From JADFMN01 sp964529975 (lineage in GTDB: Bacteria > Armatimonadota > Fimbriimonadia > Fimbriimonadales > Fimbriimonadaceae): a stretch of DNA of 64,000 bases. The stretch lies in the NCBI GenBank assembly GCA_964529975.1, contig CAZGXW010000004.1:7672-71671 (forward strand), written 5' to 3'. The notes below the pieces were generated by a model. The model saw nothing but the letters and a program-made list of their open reading frames with translations, did no database searches and was not told where the DNA came from. The position numbers were made by a program, and so were the translations under genes. Below are positions 8,560 through 18,600 of the stretch, piece after piece (within the stretch, counting starts at the first letter, position 1; the number at the start of each line of letters is the position of its first letter).

Positions 8560-10392
8560 ATGAAGATCGCCGTCTTGCCGTTCAACGCTGGCCCGAACAC
8601 GGAGCCGGCCTATGCGAGGCAGGCTAGCGGGTTTGTGGGAGAGGTCGTGCGCCAGGCCACTGGAGAAGAGGTCAATCCGGTCAGTTATATGGGCCGCGCG
8701 GACGACGGCGGCATTCCACGTTTCGCCCACATCAATCCGTCCGAGTCGCTCAACGACGATCAGATGATCCTCGACTTCTTCGCGCAGTCGGACACCGACC
8801 GCGTCGTCGACGGACTGCTTACCGAGAACGAAGGCGGGAGCGGCAACCTCACCGTCCGATGGTGGACGAGGGGCGAGGACGCCCCGGTCAAGCGCGAGTA
8901 CACGTACTTGCCGGGCGGCATGCTCAAGGCTCTACGCAGCCTTGTCGAAGATTTCACGTCCGACCTTGGCAAGGAGTTGCCGGAGGAACTGAAGACCGAC
9001 GAGGGCCTGTTCGGAACCGACAGCGAGTCGGGCTTTCGCAACTTCCTCAAGGGGTACGACGCGACGCAGTACGTCGAGCGGGCGCAGGGCATGGTGCTTG
9101 AGTCGTTCGACCCGCAGCACGCGCTCGACGCATTGGCCCAGGCCGTGGAGGCGGACAACGACTGGGAGGGCCCATACATGGCCATGATCGAACTGGTCCG
9201 CCTTTGCACCATGTACCGACTGGGCAATGTGCAAGTCTTGGAGAAAGGTCTCAAGCGGCTCATCGAGGTCCAGCCCAAGGACGCTCGCGCTTACTTCGCG
9301 GCAGGGAACCTCTATGCGACGGCCGGTGCGCACGACAAGGCGACAGAGGCGTTTGAGAAGGCGCACCAAAACGAGCCTGACGAGCCCGCGATCCTGACGC
9401 GACTCGCCCAAGAGCAACTGGCCTTGAAAATGCCGGTCAACGCCGAGCGCAACCTCCGCAAGGCGATCGAACTGGAGGACGACGAGAAGCCCTCGATGGA
9501 CCTTCTCGCGGCCGTCCTCATGCAGACCGGACGCGGACACGAGGTGCCCGAACTCTGGAAGTCGATTATCGAGAAGAACGCCCAGAACGCCCAAGCCCGC
9601 GCGAAACTGGCGATGACCTATGCAGGCTTGAACAAGAAGGACGAGGCCACGAAGACCTTCGAGCAGGCTCTGACCGACCTCGAAGACCCGACCATCGTCA
9701 AGCGGTTCTTCGCGCCGTTCTTGGTCCAGAACGAAGAGCTTGACCGCGCGATGGACCTCTACGAAGACGTCCTGGACGTGGCCCCCACCGAAGTCCCCGT
9801 GCTCATGGAGTATGCGCAGACACTCAATGCCGCTGGCAGAGAGTTCGAGGTTCCGAAAGTGCTCCGCGACATTCTGGCCGCCAACCCCGATCAGAACACG
9901 CAAGCGATGACGAACGCTTGGCTCCTCGAACTTGAGCAGCCCAAGCGCGTCGCGGCGGTCCAGTCGGCCTCAGAGAAGGCAGAGCAAGGCGACTACAAGG
10001 GCGCCCTTGACGAACTGCTGCCGCTCAAGAACTGGCTGGCCGACTATTGGAAACTTTGGGCGATCCTAGCCACGGTCCACAACTCCCTCAACGAGTTCTC
10101 CCAGGCAGAGCACGCTGCCCGTCGAGCGCTCGAGCAGTACCCCGCCTGCGAGCCTGTCTACGGAGAACTCTGCACCGCCTTGGCCGGACAGAACCGCGAG
10201 AGCGAGGCGTACGACCTGATGAAGGTCGCGCTGATGAACATGCCCAACTCTCTTCTGATCGCCATTAACTACGCGCTGGCAGCCAAGAGGGCGGGGGACA
10301 AGGAGGAGGCCCTGAAGGTGGGTCGCCAGATCCGTGAGGCCACCCGAAACGCCGAGAACCTCCAGCATGTGCTGGCTGAGATCGAGAGTTGA
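8560..10392 (+). CDS. Tetratricopeptide-repeat protein
   Basis: A 610-residue, mostly helical protein with TPR-like repeats from about residue 180 to the end. Repeated units include ARAYFAAGNLYATAGAHDKATEAF, ARAKLAMTYAGLNKKDEATKTF and AEHAARRALEQYPACEPVY. The first about 130 residues form a different domain (MKIAVLPFNAGPN start) that looks like the alpha/beta region preceding TPRs in other bacterial proteins. No signal peptide or membrane segment is obvious. TPR arrays bind partner proteins, but the partner here is unknown. A leaderless-type promoter (TACACT) precedes it and a hairpin (10412-10432) follows it. Confidence 0.85.
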   Translation: MKIAVLPFNAGPNTEPAYARQASGFVGEVVRQATGEEVNPVSYMGRADDGGIPRFAHINPSESLNDDQMILDFFAQSDTDRVVDGLLTENEGGSGNLTVRWWTRGEDAPVKREYTYLPGGMLKALRSLVEDFTSDLGKELPEELKTDEGLFGTDSESGFRNFLKGYDATQYVERAQGMVLESFDPQHALDALAQAVEADNDWEGPYMAMIELVRLCTMYRLGNVQVLEKGLKRLIEVQPKDARAYFAAGNLYATAGAHDKATEAFEKAHQNEPDEPAILTRLAQEQLALKMPVNAERNLRKAIELEDDEKPSMDLLAAVLMQTGRGHEVPELWKSIIEKNAQNAQARAKLAMTYAGLNKKDEATKTFEQALTDLEDPTIVKRFFAPFLVQNEELDRAMDLYEDVLDVAPTEVPVLMEYAQTLNAAGREFEVPKVLRDILAANPDQNTQAMTNAWLLELEQPKRVAAVQSASEKAEQGDYKGALDELLPLKNWLADYWKLWAILATVHNSLNEFSQAEHAARRALEQYPACEPVYGELCTALAGQNRESEAYDLMKVALMNMPNSLLIAINYALAAKRAGDKEEALKVGRQIREATRNAENLQHVLAEIES

Positions 10393-10411
10393 ACCTGGGT
10401 TGGGCCCTTTT

Positions 10412-10432
10412 CGAGGGGATTTCGCTCCCTCG
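10412..10432 (+). terminator. Hairpin after the TPR gene
   Basis: CGAGGG (10412-10417) pairs with CCCTCG (10427-10432) around a 9-nt loop, 20 nt past the stop. There is no T tract, so it is only a possible terminator. Confidence 0.35.
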
Positions 10433-10528
10433 CGCCTGAACCTATAGAACGGCCCTGCCCCCTGCCGACAATTCTACTGTGCGAGGCCCTGGGTGCTTTG
10501 TGGCATCTGCCTCGTGGAGCAGAGCGCT

Positions 10529-11728
10529 ATGCCGTTTTACGCTTACACAGCAATCGACGCAGGGGGACGAACGGTCAAGTCCGTCATGGAGGCCGACAGC
10601 GAGGCGCTCGTCCTGAGCAAACTGCGCGAGCAGTCGATGCAGATCGTCGAGATCAAGGCATCGAAGCAGAAAAAGACGTCTGCCCGCAAGGGCAAGATGA
10701 AACTGAAGAACCTGGTCGTCTTCTCGCGACAGTTCGCGACGATGATCGACGCAGGTATCCCCATCCTGCGGTGCCTTGAGATCCTGACCGGGCAGACGAA
10801 GGACCCCATCCTCAAGCCCGTCTTGGAGCAGGTCACGCTGGACGTGAAGAGCGGCCTCACGCTCCATGACTCCATGGCCAAGCACCCGCACGTCTTCAAC
10901 AAGTTGTACGTGAACATGATCCGCGCCGCGGAACTCGGCGGAATCCTCGACGTTATCTTGGAGCGACTCTCGGGCTTCCTCGAGTACGAGTCCGAGGTCC
11001 GATCGAAGATCAAGAGCGCGATGATGTACCCCGTGCTCGTTCTCATTTTCTCGCAGGTCATGCTGTTCGTGCTGTTCTCGTTCGTTCTGCCTAAGTTCAA
11101 GGAGATCTTCGACGGCATGAACGCCGAGATGCCGCCCGTCACCAAGTTCCTGTTTGCGATGGGCGACTTCATGCAGTCCAAGTGGTGGGTGATCCTGCTC
11201 GTGATCGCAGGCGCCATCTTCGGCCTCAAGTTCTATGCGAAGACGCCACGAGGCGCCTACCAGACGGACCTGTTCAAACTGAAGTTCCCGGTCGTGGGCG
11301 AACTCACCCTAAAGATGAGCATCGCACGCTTCTGCCGCACGTTCGGAACGCTGATCAACAGTGGTGTGCCGATGATGCGCAGCCTCGAGATCGTCGGCGA
11401 GACCCTGAACAACAAGGTCCTCGGCGAAGCGATCGACGACACGCGTGCGAGCATCCGCGAGGGTCAGAAACTCTCGGCCCCTCTCGCGGCCTCTGGCTTC
11501 TTCCCGTCGATGGTCACGCACATGATCGACGTCGGTGAGGAGTCGGGACGTCTCTCTGAGATGCTCGTGAAAGTCGGCGACTTCTATGACAACGAGGTCG
11601 AAACGACGATCAAGGGCTTGACGTCGATGATCGAGCCGATGCTCATCATCTTCCTCGGCGTCGTGGTCGGCTTCATCGCCATCTCGGTCATGACACCGAT
11701 CTTCAAGCTGGTCAACAGCGTTCAGTAG
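10529..11728 (+). CDS. Type II secretion / type IV pilus inner-membrane protein (GspF/PilC family)
   Basis: A 399-residue polytopic platform protein that couples the assembly ATPase to pilin polymerisation. The start motif MPFYAYTAIDAGGRTVKSV is typical of the family, and two T2SSF domains follow (about 70-195 and 270-395), each with a helical cytoplasmic part and hydrophobic segments such as VLVLIFSQVMLFVLFSFVLP. I chose the ATG at 10529 (GGAG about 9 nt upstream) because it places the family N-terminus at residue 1. PilB, PilT, PilM-N-O and pilin genes are absent nearby, so this gene is separated from its machinery. Confidence 0.9.
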   Translation: MPFYAYTAIDAGGRTVKSVMEADSEALVLSKLREQSMQIVEIKASKQKKTSARKGKMKLKNLVVFSRQFATMIDAGIPILRCLEILTGQTKDPILKPVLEQVTLDVKSGLTLHDSMAKHPHVFNKLYVNMIRAAELGGILDVILERLSGFLEYESEVRSKIKSAMMYPVLVLIFSQVMLFVLFSFVLPKFKEIFDGMNAEMPPVTKFLFAMGDFMQSKWWVILLVIAGAIFGLKFYAKTPRGAYQTDLFKLKFPVVGELTLKMSIARFCRTFGTLINSGVPMMRSLEIVGETLNNKVLGEAIDDTRASIREGQKLSAPLAASGFFPSMVTHMIDVGEESGRLSEMLVKVGDFYDNEVETTIKGLTSMIEPMLIIFLGVVVGFIAISVMTPIFKLVNSVQ

Positions 11729-11828
11729 TGGAGTCTTTCTCGCCCTCGCGCGGTCTTTGGGTGGCTGCGCGGGGGCAAAGGCCGGCCCAGGATGGGCAGG
11801 CCAGTGTGGTCGAACAACGGATTGGAGT

Positions 11829-13094
11829 ATGTCGGAAGGTTTAGCAAAGAGCATGGTGGACGGCGAGTCCCTCGTCGCCCAATACCTGTCGGATCCCCGC
11901 CCTGACCTCAAGGATATGATCATCGTCCACTACGGACCGATGGTCGAGAGGATCGCGCGCAGGTTCCGGGGCATTGAGCATCAGGACGACCTCACTCAGG
12001 TCGGATACATCGGGCTGCTCAACGCATTGAGCAAGTTCGACCCTACGACGGGAGTTAGGTTCAACACCTACGCCACACACCTAGTCGCTGGGGAGATCAA
12101 GCACTTCCTCCGCGACCGGTCGCAGACGATCCGGCAGCCGGCATGGCTCCAGGAACTTCGCCACAAGGTCCAGAAAGCCGCCACGACGCTGCAGGCCAAG
12201 ACTGGGCACGCACCCTCCGAGCGCGAGATCGCCGAGTCCATCGGCGTGAGCGAGTCCACGGTGCGAGAAGTCTACGCAACCCAGGAACTGCTCCGCGTGT
12301 CTTCGCTCGACGTCGCTCCGTTGGACGACGAGGACAGCGAAACGGACGTCGATCGACTGGACGCCGCCGACTTCTGCCCTGGGCAGATGTCGGTCGAGGA
12401 CCGTGTCGTGCTCGAGACGGCGATGCAGCAGTTGCGCGACTTGGAGCGCGAAGTGCTGGTCATGTTCCATTTCGACGCGCTCAATCAGACGGAGATCGCG
12501 CACAGGCTAGGGATCTCGTGCAACTATGTCTCGCACATCCTTCGGCAGTCTCTCGCAAAACTGCGGCGCATCCTCACGGAAGAAGACGCCATGGACGCGA
12601 TCCTTCGGCGCGACGAGCCCAAACTCGCCAACGAGGTCATCGACTCGGTCACAGGCATCTACAACGAGGTGTACTTCCACTCCCGTCTCACTGAAGAGGT
12701 GCACCGCCTCTCGGGCACAGACGGAGTGCTCTCTGTGATGCTGGTCGAGTTCAACGGACTTCGCTCGCTGGCCGGGTTCTATGGAGATGCGAGCGTCTCG
12801 GACTTCTTGATCGACGCGGCGGACTTTCTCAAAGGTTGCGTCCGCTCGCTCGACGTCGTGTGTCGCAACGGCTCCGCAGGCTTCGGCATCGTCTTACCGT
12901 CTACCGGGCCCAACGTGACGGTCCTGAAGGCGCGCATCGAGGACAAGTGCCGCGCTTGGCTGATGACGCGGATCGCGCCGAACAGCCCGGTGACGGTACA
13001 CATTGGCTACGCGGTGACGCCAGACGACGCGACCTCGGTCGCCGATCTGCTCAAGATCGCCGATCCTAGGTTCCGCCGCGAAGACGCCGCGTAG
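11829..13094 (+). CDS. SigB/SigF-type RNA polymerase sigma factor fused to a degenerate GGDEF domain
   Basis: A 421-residue sigma-70 family protein. Residues about 1-255 carry regions 2, 3 and 4 of the SigB/SigF/SigG type: DDLTQVGYIGLLNA, FNTYATHLVAGEIKHFLRD, PSEREIAESIGVSESTV and LNQTEIAHRLGISCNYVSHIL. From D272 a C-terminal domain follows the layout of GGDEF diguanylate cyclases (DSVTGIYNEVYF, then LRSLDVVCRNGSAGFGIVLPS). The GGDEF signature itself is replaced by GSAGF (348-352), so cyclase activity is not expected; a nucleotide-sensing or dimerisation role is possible. The start is uncertain: ATG 11829 has GGAG almost abutting it, ATG 11853 is an alternative and TTG 11757 a less likely one. 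No anti-sigma factor gene is adjacent. Confidence 0.85.
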   Translation: MSEGLAKSMVDGESLVAQYLSDPRPDLKDMIIVHYGPMVERIARRFRGIEHQDDLTQVGYIGLLNALSKFDPTTGVRFNTYATHLVAGEIKHFLRDRSQTIRQPAWLQELRHKVQKAATTLQAKTGHAPSEREIAESIGVSESTVREVYATQELLRVSSLDVAPLDDEDSETDVDRLDAADFCPGQMSVEDRVVLETAMQQLRDLEREVLVMFHFDALNQTEIAHRLGISCNYVSHILRQSLAKLRRILTEEDAMDAILRRDEPKLANEVIDSVTGIYNEVYFHSRLTEEVHRLSGTDGVLSVMLVEFNGLRSLAGFYGDASVSDFLIDAADFLKGCVRSLDVVCRNGSAGFGIVLPSTGPNVTVLKARIEDKCRAWLMTRIAPNSPVTVHIGYAVTPDDATSVADLLKIADPRFRREDAA

Positions 13095-13124
13095 GCCCGC
13101 CCGCCGATTGCCTCCGCACTGCGC

Positions 13125-13130
13125 CACAAT
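13125..13130 (+). promoter_or_regulatory. -10-like box CACAAT before the RibD-C gene
   Basis: CACAAT ends 6 nt before the ATG at 13137, and no Shine-Dalgarno is present. This matches the leaderless pattern seen elsewhere in the window. Confidence 0.4.
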
Positions 13131-13136
13131 CCTGCT

Positions 13137-13817
13137 ATGAGCAGGCTGGAAGGGGTGTATCCACACCTCGAACTTGGGCCAGCGCCACCAGAGAGACCGT
13201 ACGTCTACATCAACATGGTCGCCACGATCGATGGCAAGACCGTGTCCGGCGAGCGCGACGAGCCAGTGCAGGACCTTGGGTCCGAACTCGACCACGCGAC
13301 GATGAGGCAGATCGAGCGGCACTCAGACGCCGTCCTCATTGGTGCCGGCTCCTTGCGAGCGACGAAGGGCCTCCACTATCACCCTGAACTTGTGCGGATC
13401 GTCGTTACGGAGAGTGGACAGGTCGACGCGAACGCGAGGTTCTTCACGGAGTCTCCTGACAACGCGTATGTCGCGACCACAAAGTCCGGCGTGCCGCGCC
13501 TCCCGACCGACGTCAAGGCGATTGTGTGCGGTGAGACGTCCCTAGATTGGACGGTGCTCCTTAAAGAACTGCGCACGAACAAGGGAATCCAACGCCTTCT
13601 GGTCGAGGGCGGGAGCGAACTCAACGCGTCGCTCCTGCGCAATGACTTGGTGGACGAACTCTTCCTCACGGTCGCTCCAAAGGTGAAACTCGGCCGTCAC
13701 ACGCCGACGTACGCGGGAGGCGAACCTCTGGGGCGCGACGAGGTGCTCGACTTCAAAGTCGCTTCGGTCATCACCGTCGGCAGCGAGATCTTTGTGAGGT
13801 ACAAGCGAGATCGCTAG
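13137..13817 (+). CDS. RibD C-terminal-domain reductase (riboflavin-pathway/dihydrofolate-reductase-like)
   Basis: A 226-residue stand-alone RibD_C reductase. Relatives reduce the ribosylaminopyrimidine 5'-phosphate intermediate of riboflavin synthesis with NADPH. Family signs are YINMVATIDGKTVSG at residues 22-36, DAVLIGAGSLRATKG, and the NADPH-loop IQRLLVEGGSELNASLLRNDLVDELFLTVAP. It lacks the deaminase half of RibD. No other rib genes are near, so the substrate could also be another pterin- or folate-like compound. Its stop codon overlaps an AGGAGG (13816-13821) that seems to serve the next gene. Confidence 0.82.
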   Translation: MSRLEGVYPHLELGPAPPERPYVYINMVATIDGKTVSGERDEPVQDLGSELDHATMRQIERHSDAVLIGAGSLRATKGLHYHPELVRIVVTESGQVDANARFFTESPDNAYVATTKSGVPRLPTDVKAIVCGETSLDWTVLLKELRTNKGIQRLLVEGGSELNASLLRNDLVDELFLTVAPKVKLGRHTPTYAGGEPLGRDEVLDFKVASVITVGSEIFVRYKRDR

Positions 13818-13890
13818 GAGGCCGCTGCGTCCGCTTTCTCCCGTCACCTATCTGTGGCGCAACCCGGGCAAGACGTCCTCGCTGGCGTTT

Positions 13891-14964
13891 GTGATCACTC
13901 TCGCCGTCATGCTCATCGCTGGCATGGTGTCGTTGATGAACTCCATCCCCCTCAGCGTCACGACGATCTACAGTTACTCGCGCTATTCGCTCGGTGTCAG
14001 CCCGCGGGGAGACCAACAGCAACTCGACGAGATCAGGGCGCGGTTAGAGAGCGAAACGCCTGTGGACATCGAACGCACGGTCGTCTGCCGCGCCAACACA
14101 GCGATGGTCGACAGCATCGTGGGCAAGTGGCCTTTCGTCGTGTTCGGGTTCGAACAGGAGGACATGCGCTATTACGTCGAGAAGACGGGCGGGGGTGCGA
14201 TGCTCGGCCGTTATCCCGAACCCGGTGCTCCCGAAGCGGTGGTCAGCAGGCCGGTCGCTACCAACCTCGGGCTCGAGATCGGGAGCGAACTGCTCGGCCC
14301 CGAACAACAAGACTCCTATTCGCCGTTCTCCGTTCGTGTGGTCGGCATCGTGGAGAGCCAAGAATGGATGATGTTCCTGCCGATCGAGTACCACCGGCTC
14401 TACCACTTTCCGCCGGTCGACGTTTTGCTCGTGTTCGCTCAGAACCTTGTGGACCAACAACGGCTCGACGCTTGGGCGCTGACCACTTTCAAGGGCGAGC
14501 GCGCGCGGCTATACGCGTTTCAAGACCTCGAAGAGCAGACCGACGCGGCCTTCAAGACGCTCTACACGATCCTCAACGTCGTCATTGGTTCGATCGTCAT
14601 CGTGATTACGGTGATGATGGGCATGTTGATGAACATCTACCAGGCGCAGAGGATCCAGGAGTTCGGACTGTTACAGGCGCTCGGCTACAGCAAGCGCACG
14701 ATCCTGGGTCGAGTCCTCTCCGAGATACTGCTCGTTCTTGCCGGCAGTTGGCTGCTCGGTGTGCTCATCGCGTTCGCGCTGCTCATGTTCGTGAAAGTCC
14801 AAATCTTTGACCCACGAGCGTACGTGATCGACCCGATGGACTACCGCTCCTATCTGTACTCGACGCCGGTGCCTGTAATGATCTTCTTCGTGGCCGCCCT
14901 CGACTTCACGCTGAGGCTCAAGCGGTTCGACCCGGTCGGAGTGGTCGAAAGGAGGCTCGTGTGA
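13891..14964 (+). CDS. FtsX/LolE-like ABC transporter permease (coding probably extends upstream of 13891)
   Basis: A permease of the MacB/FtsX/LolE type with one N-terminal membrane segment, a roughly 200-residue extracytoplasmic domain and three C-terminal segments (for example VIGSIVIVITVMMGMLMNIYQA). The coordinates use the first conventional start (GTG 13891). However, the frame is open further upstream and encodes LSPVTYLWRNPGKTSSLAF, the usual juxtamembrane beginning of this family. A perfect AGGAGG (13816-13821) with an in-frame CTG at 13825 suggests the true start is there, at a non-AUG codon. The stop overlaps the ATPase gene by 4 nt (GTGA), so the two form an ABC exporter unit. Confidence 0.85.
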   Translation: MITLAVMLIAGMVSLMNSIPLSVTTIYSYSRYSLGVSPRGDQQQLDEIRARLESETPVDIERTVVCRANTAMVDSIVGKWPFVVFGFEQEDMRYYVEKTGGGAMLGRYPEPGAPEAVVSRPVATNLGLEIGSELLGPEQQDSYSPFSVRVVGIVESQEWMMFLPIEYHRLYHFPPVDVLLVFAQNLVDQQRLDAWALTTFKGERARLYAFQDLEEQTDAAFKTLYTILNVVIGSIVIVITVMMGMLMNIYQAQRIQEFGLLQALGYSKRTILGRVLSEILLVLAGSWLLGVLIAFALLMFVKVQIFDPRAYVIDPMDYRSYLYSTPVPVMIFFVAALDFTLRLKRFDPVGVVERRLV

Positions 14965-15602
14965 TCGAACTGCACGAGACATCGCTCGTCTACAGCGACC
15001 ACGGACGCACGGTGTACGCATGCCGGGAGATCGGCCTCAAGGTCGCTGAAGGCGAGTTTGTCGGCATCCTCGGCCCGAGCGGATCAGGGAAGTCCTCGCT
15101 GCTCTATCTCATGTGCGGGCTCAAGATTCCCACGCACGGCACGGTCCACTATAAGGAGCGCGCGCTCAGCGAAATGACCCCGTTCGAACGGGACCAACTG
15201 CGCCTCAACGAGTTCGGGTTCGTTTTCCAGTACCCCTATCTCGTCGGCTATCTCAACGCGCTCGAGAACGTGATGGTGGCGCAGCCCGACCCATCGCTCC
15301 GGGACGAAGCGTTCGACTTGTTGGAGAGGCTCGACATCGCAGACAAGGCGGGCAGGCTCCCGCATGAACTGAGCGGCGGCGAGCGCCAGCGCGTGTGCGT
15401 CGCACGGGCGCTGATTGGCGGGCGTCACGTCATCTTCGCCGACGAGCCCACGGCCGCTCTCGACCACAACACGGGCGTACATGTCATGGACCTGCTCGCC
15501 GAGCACCGGGGCGGCGGCGCGCTCGTGGTCGTCACCCACGACCCTTCGATGCTCGAAAAAGCCGACCGCGTCGTCACTATCCGCGACGGGTCGATCCAAT
15601 AA
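14961..15602 (+). CDS. LolD/MacB-like ABC transporter ATP-binding protein
   Basis: A 213-residue ATPase powering the preceding permease. It shows Walker A GPSGSGKSS (about 38-46), a Q-loop in FGFVFQYPYL, the signature LSGGERQRVCVARAL, Walker B VIFADEPTAALD and the switch histidine in VVTHDPSM. The family exports lipoproteins, peptides or drugs, or acts as a mechanotransducer; the substrate here is unknown. The GTG start at 14961 has GGAGG at 14951-14955. No membrane-fusion partner gene is adjacent. A strong bidirectional hairpin follows. Confidence 0.92.
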   Translation: MIELHETSLVYSDHGRTVYACREIGLKVAEGEFVGILGPSGSGKSSLLYLMCGLKIPTHGTVHYKERALSEMTPFERDQLRLNEFGFVFQYPYLVGYLNALENVMVAQPDPSLRDEAFDLLERLDIADKAGRLPHELSGGERQRVCVARALIGGRHVIFADEPTAALDHNTGVHVMDLLAEHRGGGALVVVTHDPSMLEKADRVVTIRDGSIQ

Positions 15603-15605
15603 GAG

Positions 15606-15639
15606 GCCCGCCCTCTCTGGATCATTAGTGAGGGCGGGC
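15606..15639. terminator. Bidirectional hairpin between convergent genes
   Basis: A perfect 10-bp stem, GCCCGCCCTC (15606-15615) with GAGGGCGGGC (15630-15639), lies between the ABC ATPase stop and the tricorn-like stop. There is no long T tract on either side; the position and stem strength support a shared terminator. Confidence 0.65.
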
Positions 15640-15651
15640 ATTCGGTTGACG

Positions 15652-18600
15652 CTACCGTCGCAGTTTTCCTAACAGCACCTCGATCGCCTTGTCCAACTGC
15701 GGGTCGCGACCGGCGAGCACGTCCTCTCGGGTGTTGTCGATCGCGATGTCGGGAGCCTGGCCCAGGTTCTCCATCGGAGTTCCGTCCAGCCGGAACGACG
15801 CCGAGTTCGGCATCCGCGCGTTCGTGCCGTCCACTAGCCGGAACCCAGACGTCCAGATCACGTACCCCGGCGTCTGCACGCCCACGAGCGTCGCGAGCCC
15901 ACGGGACTTCATCGCCGAAGGGAACATCTCGGCGTTAGAGTAACTGGTCTCGTTATGCATCACCACGATCTCCATCGTGAGGTCGCGGCCAGGGGCCGTC
16001 GTCGCCACGCCGTCCCGCGCCTGATAGTACGCGTGCGGACGCCTTTCGATCATGTCTACGAGCGAATCGGCGATGTTGCCACCACCGTTGTCGCGTACGT
16101 CGATGATCACTCCCTCCTTGCCGATCGCGTACTCCCAGAACTCGCGGTTGAACGTCGAAAGGTTGCCGCCGCCCATGCCAGCGATGTGGACGTAGGTCAG
16201 CCGCCCGCCTGACTTCTCCTCGACGTACTTCCGTCGCTCAAGGATCATATTGTCATAGTAGAGGTTGCGGAACGCGCCTGCGCTCATCGACCGATACTTG
16301 ACTTCGCGGGCGTTCGTCTTCGTGCCGTCCGTGCTGACGAGGAAGGTCATGTCGCGACCGCCCTGCCCGTTCAGCACGTCCTTGAAAAGCGCGAGGTTTC
16401 CGCTCACGTCCACGCCGTTGATCTGCAGCACGATTTCGCCAGCGGCGATCTTCGTCTTTTCGTAACTGCCCGGCGCACCGTTCGGGACGTCGACCACTTT
16501 GAGCCCAGGCCCCGAGTACGACCAATCGATCGTGAAGCCAGGGTGCGAGAGGGAAGCGCCGCCAGGTGCTCCAGGAGTGCCTTGGCCGCTCACCTCAGAG
16601 TGCGACGACTCCAGTTCTCCGGTCATCATGTTGAGCACGACGGAGAACTCGCCCGGGTGTCCGACCGAAGAGAGCAGGGGCTCGTACCGCCTGCGGATCG
16701 CGCCCCAGTCGCGGCCGTGCATGTTCGGGTCATAGAACCCAGCGTTGAACCCGCGCCAGAACTGCGCGAACGCCGCCTTGCGCTCTCCGTCGACGTCGCG
16801 CACCCACTCGGCGCGGAAGTCGATCACAGTCACTGGCGCGTTGTTTTGCTTCAGGTTCATGGTCGCTGGTTTGCCGTTGACCATCAAGAAGAGGGTGTCG
16901 AACTCCTTGTTCGGCTCGAACGAGGTCACACCGCCGGTCGAAGTCAGCGCCCTTGCGCCCTCACCGTCGTAGTTCGCACGCCACACGTTTCCTCCAACGA
17001 GGAAGTAGACGACGCCGTCGCTTGGATTCATGGCGAGCGCTCCGCTAGCCGCTTGACCAACGAACTGGCGGATGCGCGTCTCAGTGTCCGTGAAGTCGAT
17101 GTCCACGGTCACAGGCCCGTCGGGCTTGGTGTACTTCAGTCCAAGCTCGGTCGTGCGCGCAACCTCTCGCTTCAGCGGAAGCACATAGATCGCGCTGGCG
17201 GCACCGCCGCCGCCGCCACCAAAGCCCCCGAAACCTCCTCCGCCTCCGCCGCGGGTCGAATTGAAGTAGAGGTACTTGCCGTCGGCGGACCATGCCGGGT
17301 CGAAGTGCGAGGCGTTCATCCTCGTGACCTGGTGCGTCCGTCTCGCCGAAGTGTCGTAAACGAAGATGTTGATGTTGCCCGCCTGATTGATCAACGTCCC
17401 AGCGTTGCCGTACGCATAGGCGACGTATCGGCCATCCGGCGAGATGTCGTACCTTTGTGCATAGTGCGCGGGCAGGTTGAGCACCATCTCCGGTGAGTTC
17501 GAACCCACCGCGACGCGGTATAGACCGCCGACCTTGTCGTCACGAATCCAGAAATAGAGGTGGGCCCGGTCTGGCGAGAGACGAAGCCCGCTCGCGTCGT
17601 TGTCTGGCATGCTGATCGCGGTCGCCTGCTTCGTCGACACGTCGAGGCGGTAGACGCGCTCGGCGCCGTCACGGTCGCTCGTAAAGAACACGCTCTTGCC
17701 GTCTGGCGCCCAAACAGGCGAACGGTCCAGCCCCGGCCAATTGCTCAATTGGGTCGCGTCGTCCTTGTTCGGGCCTTCGCCCTTCTTCACAGGCACCAGC
17801 CAGAGTTCGTCGCGCACCGCGAAGACGACCTGCGTCCCGTCCGGGCTCAACGAGCCGTCCGTCGCGCTGTCCGTGAGGACGAGCCGCTCCATAAACCCGG
17901 TCTTGTCGTCGCCGCTCGCCGTAATGTCGATCTTTCGCGCGTCGCGACCGTTCTGCATCGTGTAGACGCCACCTTCGTACGTGAACGCCGCGCCGCCTCC
18001 CCGACGAGCCATCGTCAAGTCGCGCACCGCACCGCCAGTGAACGACGTGAGTTGCCGCATGGTGCCGTTGGACGCGATTTCATACACGTTAGGCGTGCGC
18101 TTCGCATTGTCCGTGAACTTGCCGATCGTTTTGCCCATCGGGCTGCTGCTCGGCGTGAGTTCGCTAACCGTGACGCAATAACCCGCCGCACCTGGCAGCG
18201 AAGGCCACAGTTGCTGGAACTCGGTGTCCTTCCACTTCTTCGTCGCCTTGCTAGCGCGGTCCACGCTCCACATCTCGGCCGCCGCCGAGCCGGCGTAGCG
18301 TGGCCGGAACCACGGAAACCCCATGCGCTCGTAAACGATCGATCGTCCGTCGGCTGAATACTTCGGTCGGTTCACAGCGCGGTTGTCCACGATGACCTCG
18401 TGGATCCTTCCGCTGGCCACCTCGATCTCATAGATGCCGCCCCACCTCTTGTCCATGTTCGTGTCGACGACGATGCGGCTGCCGTCCGGCGACCAGTCGC
18501 CTGGGACCACGCCGCCGAGCGTCGTCAGTTGCTGGGGCCGCCCGCCCTCCGTGGCCACCAGGAAGATCTCGTTGCCGCCGTTGCGGTCGCTAGAGAAGGC

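Noticed and set aside
8932..9903. Minus-strand open frame opposite the TPR gene
   Set aside because: It is a compositional artefact of the TPR gene; no start signals or motifs were found.
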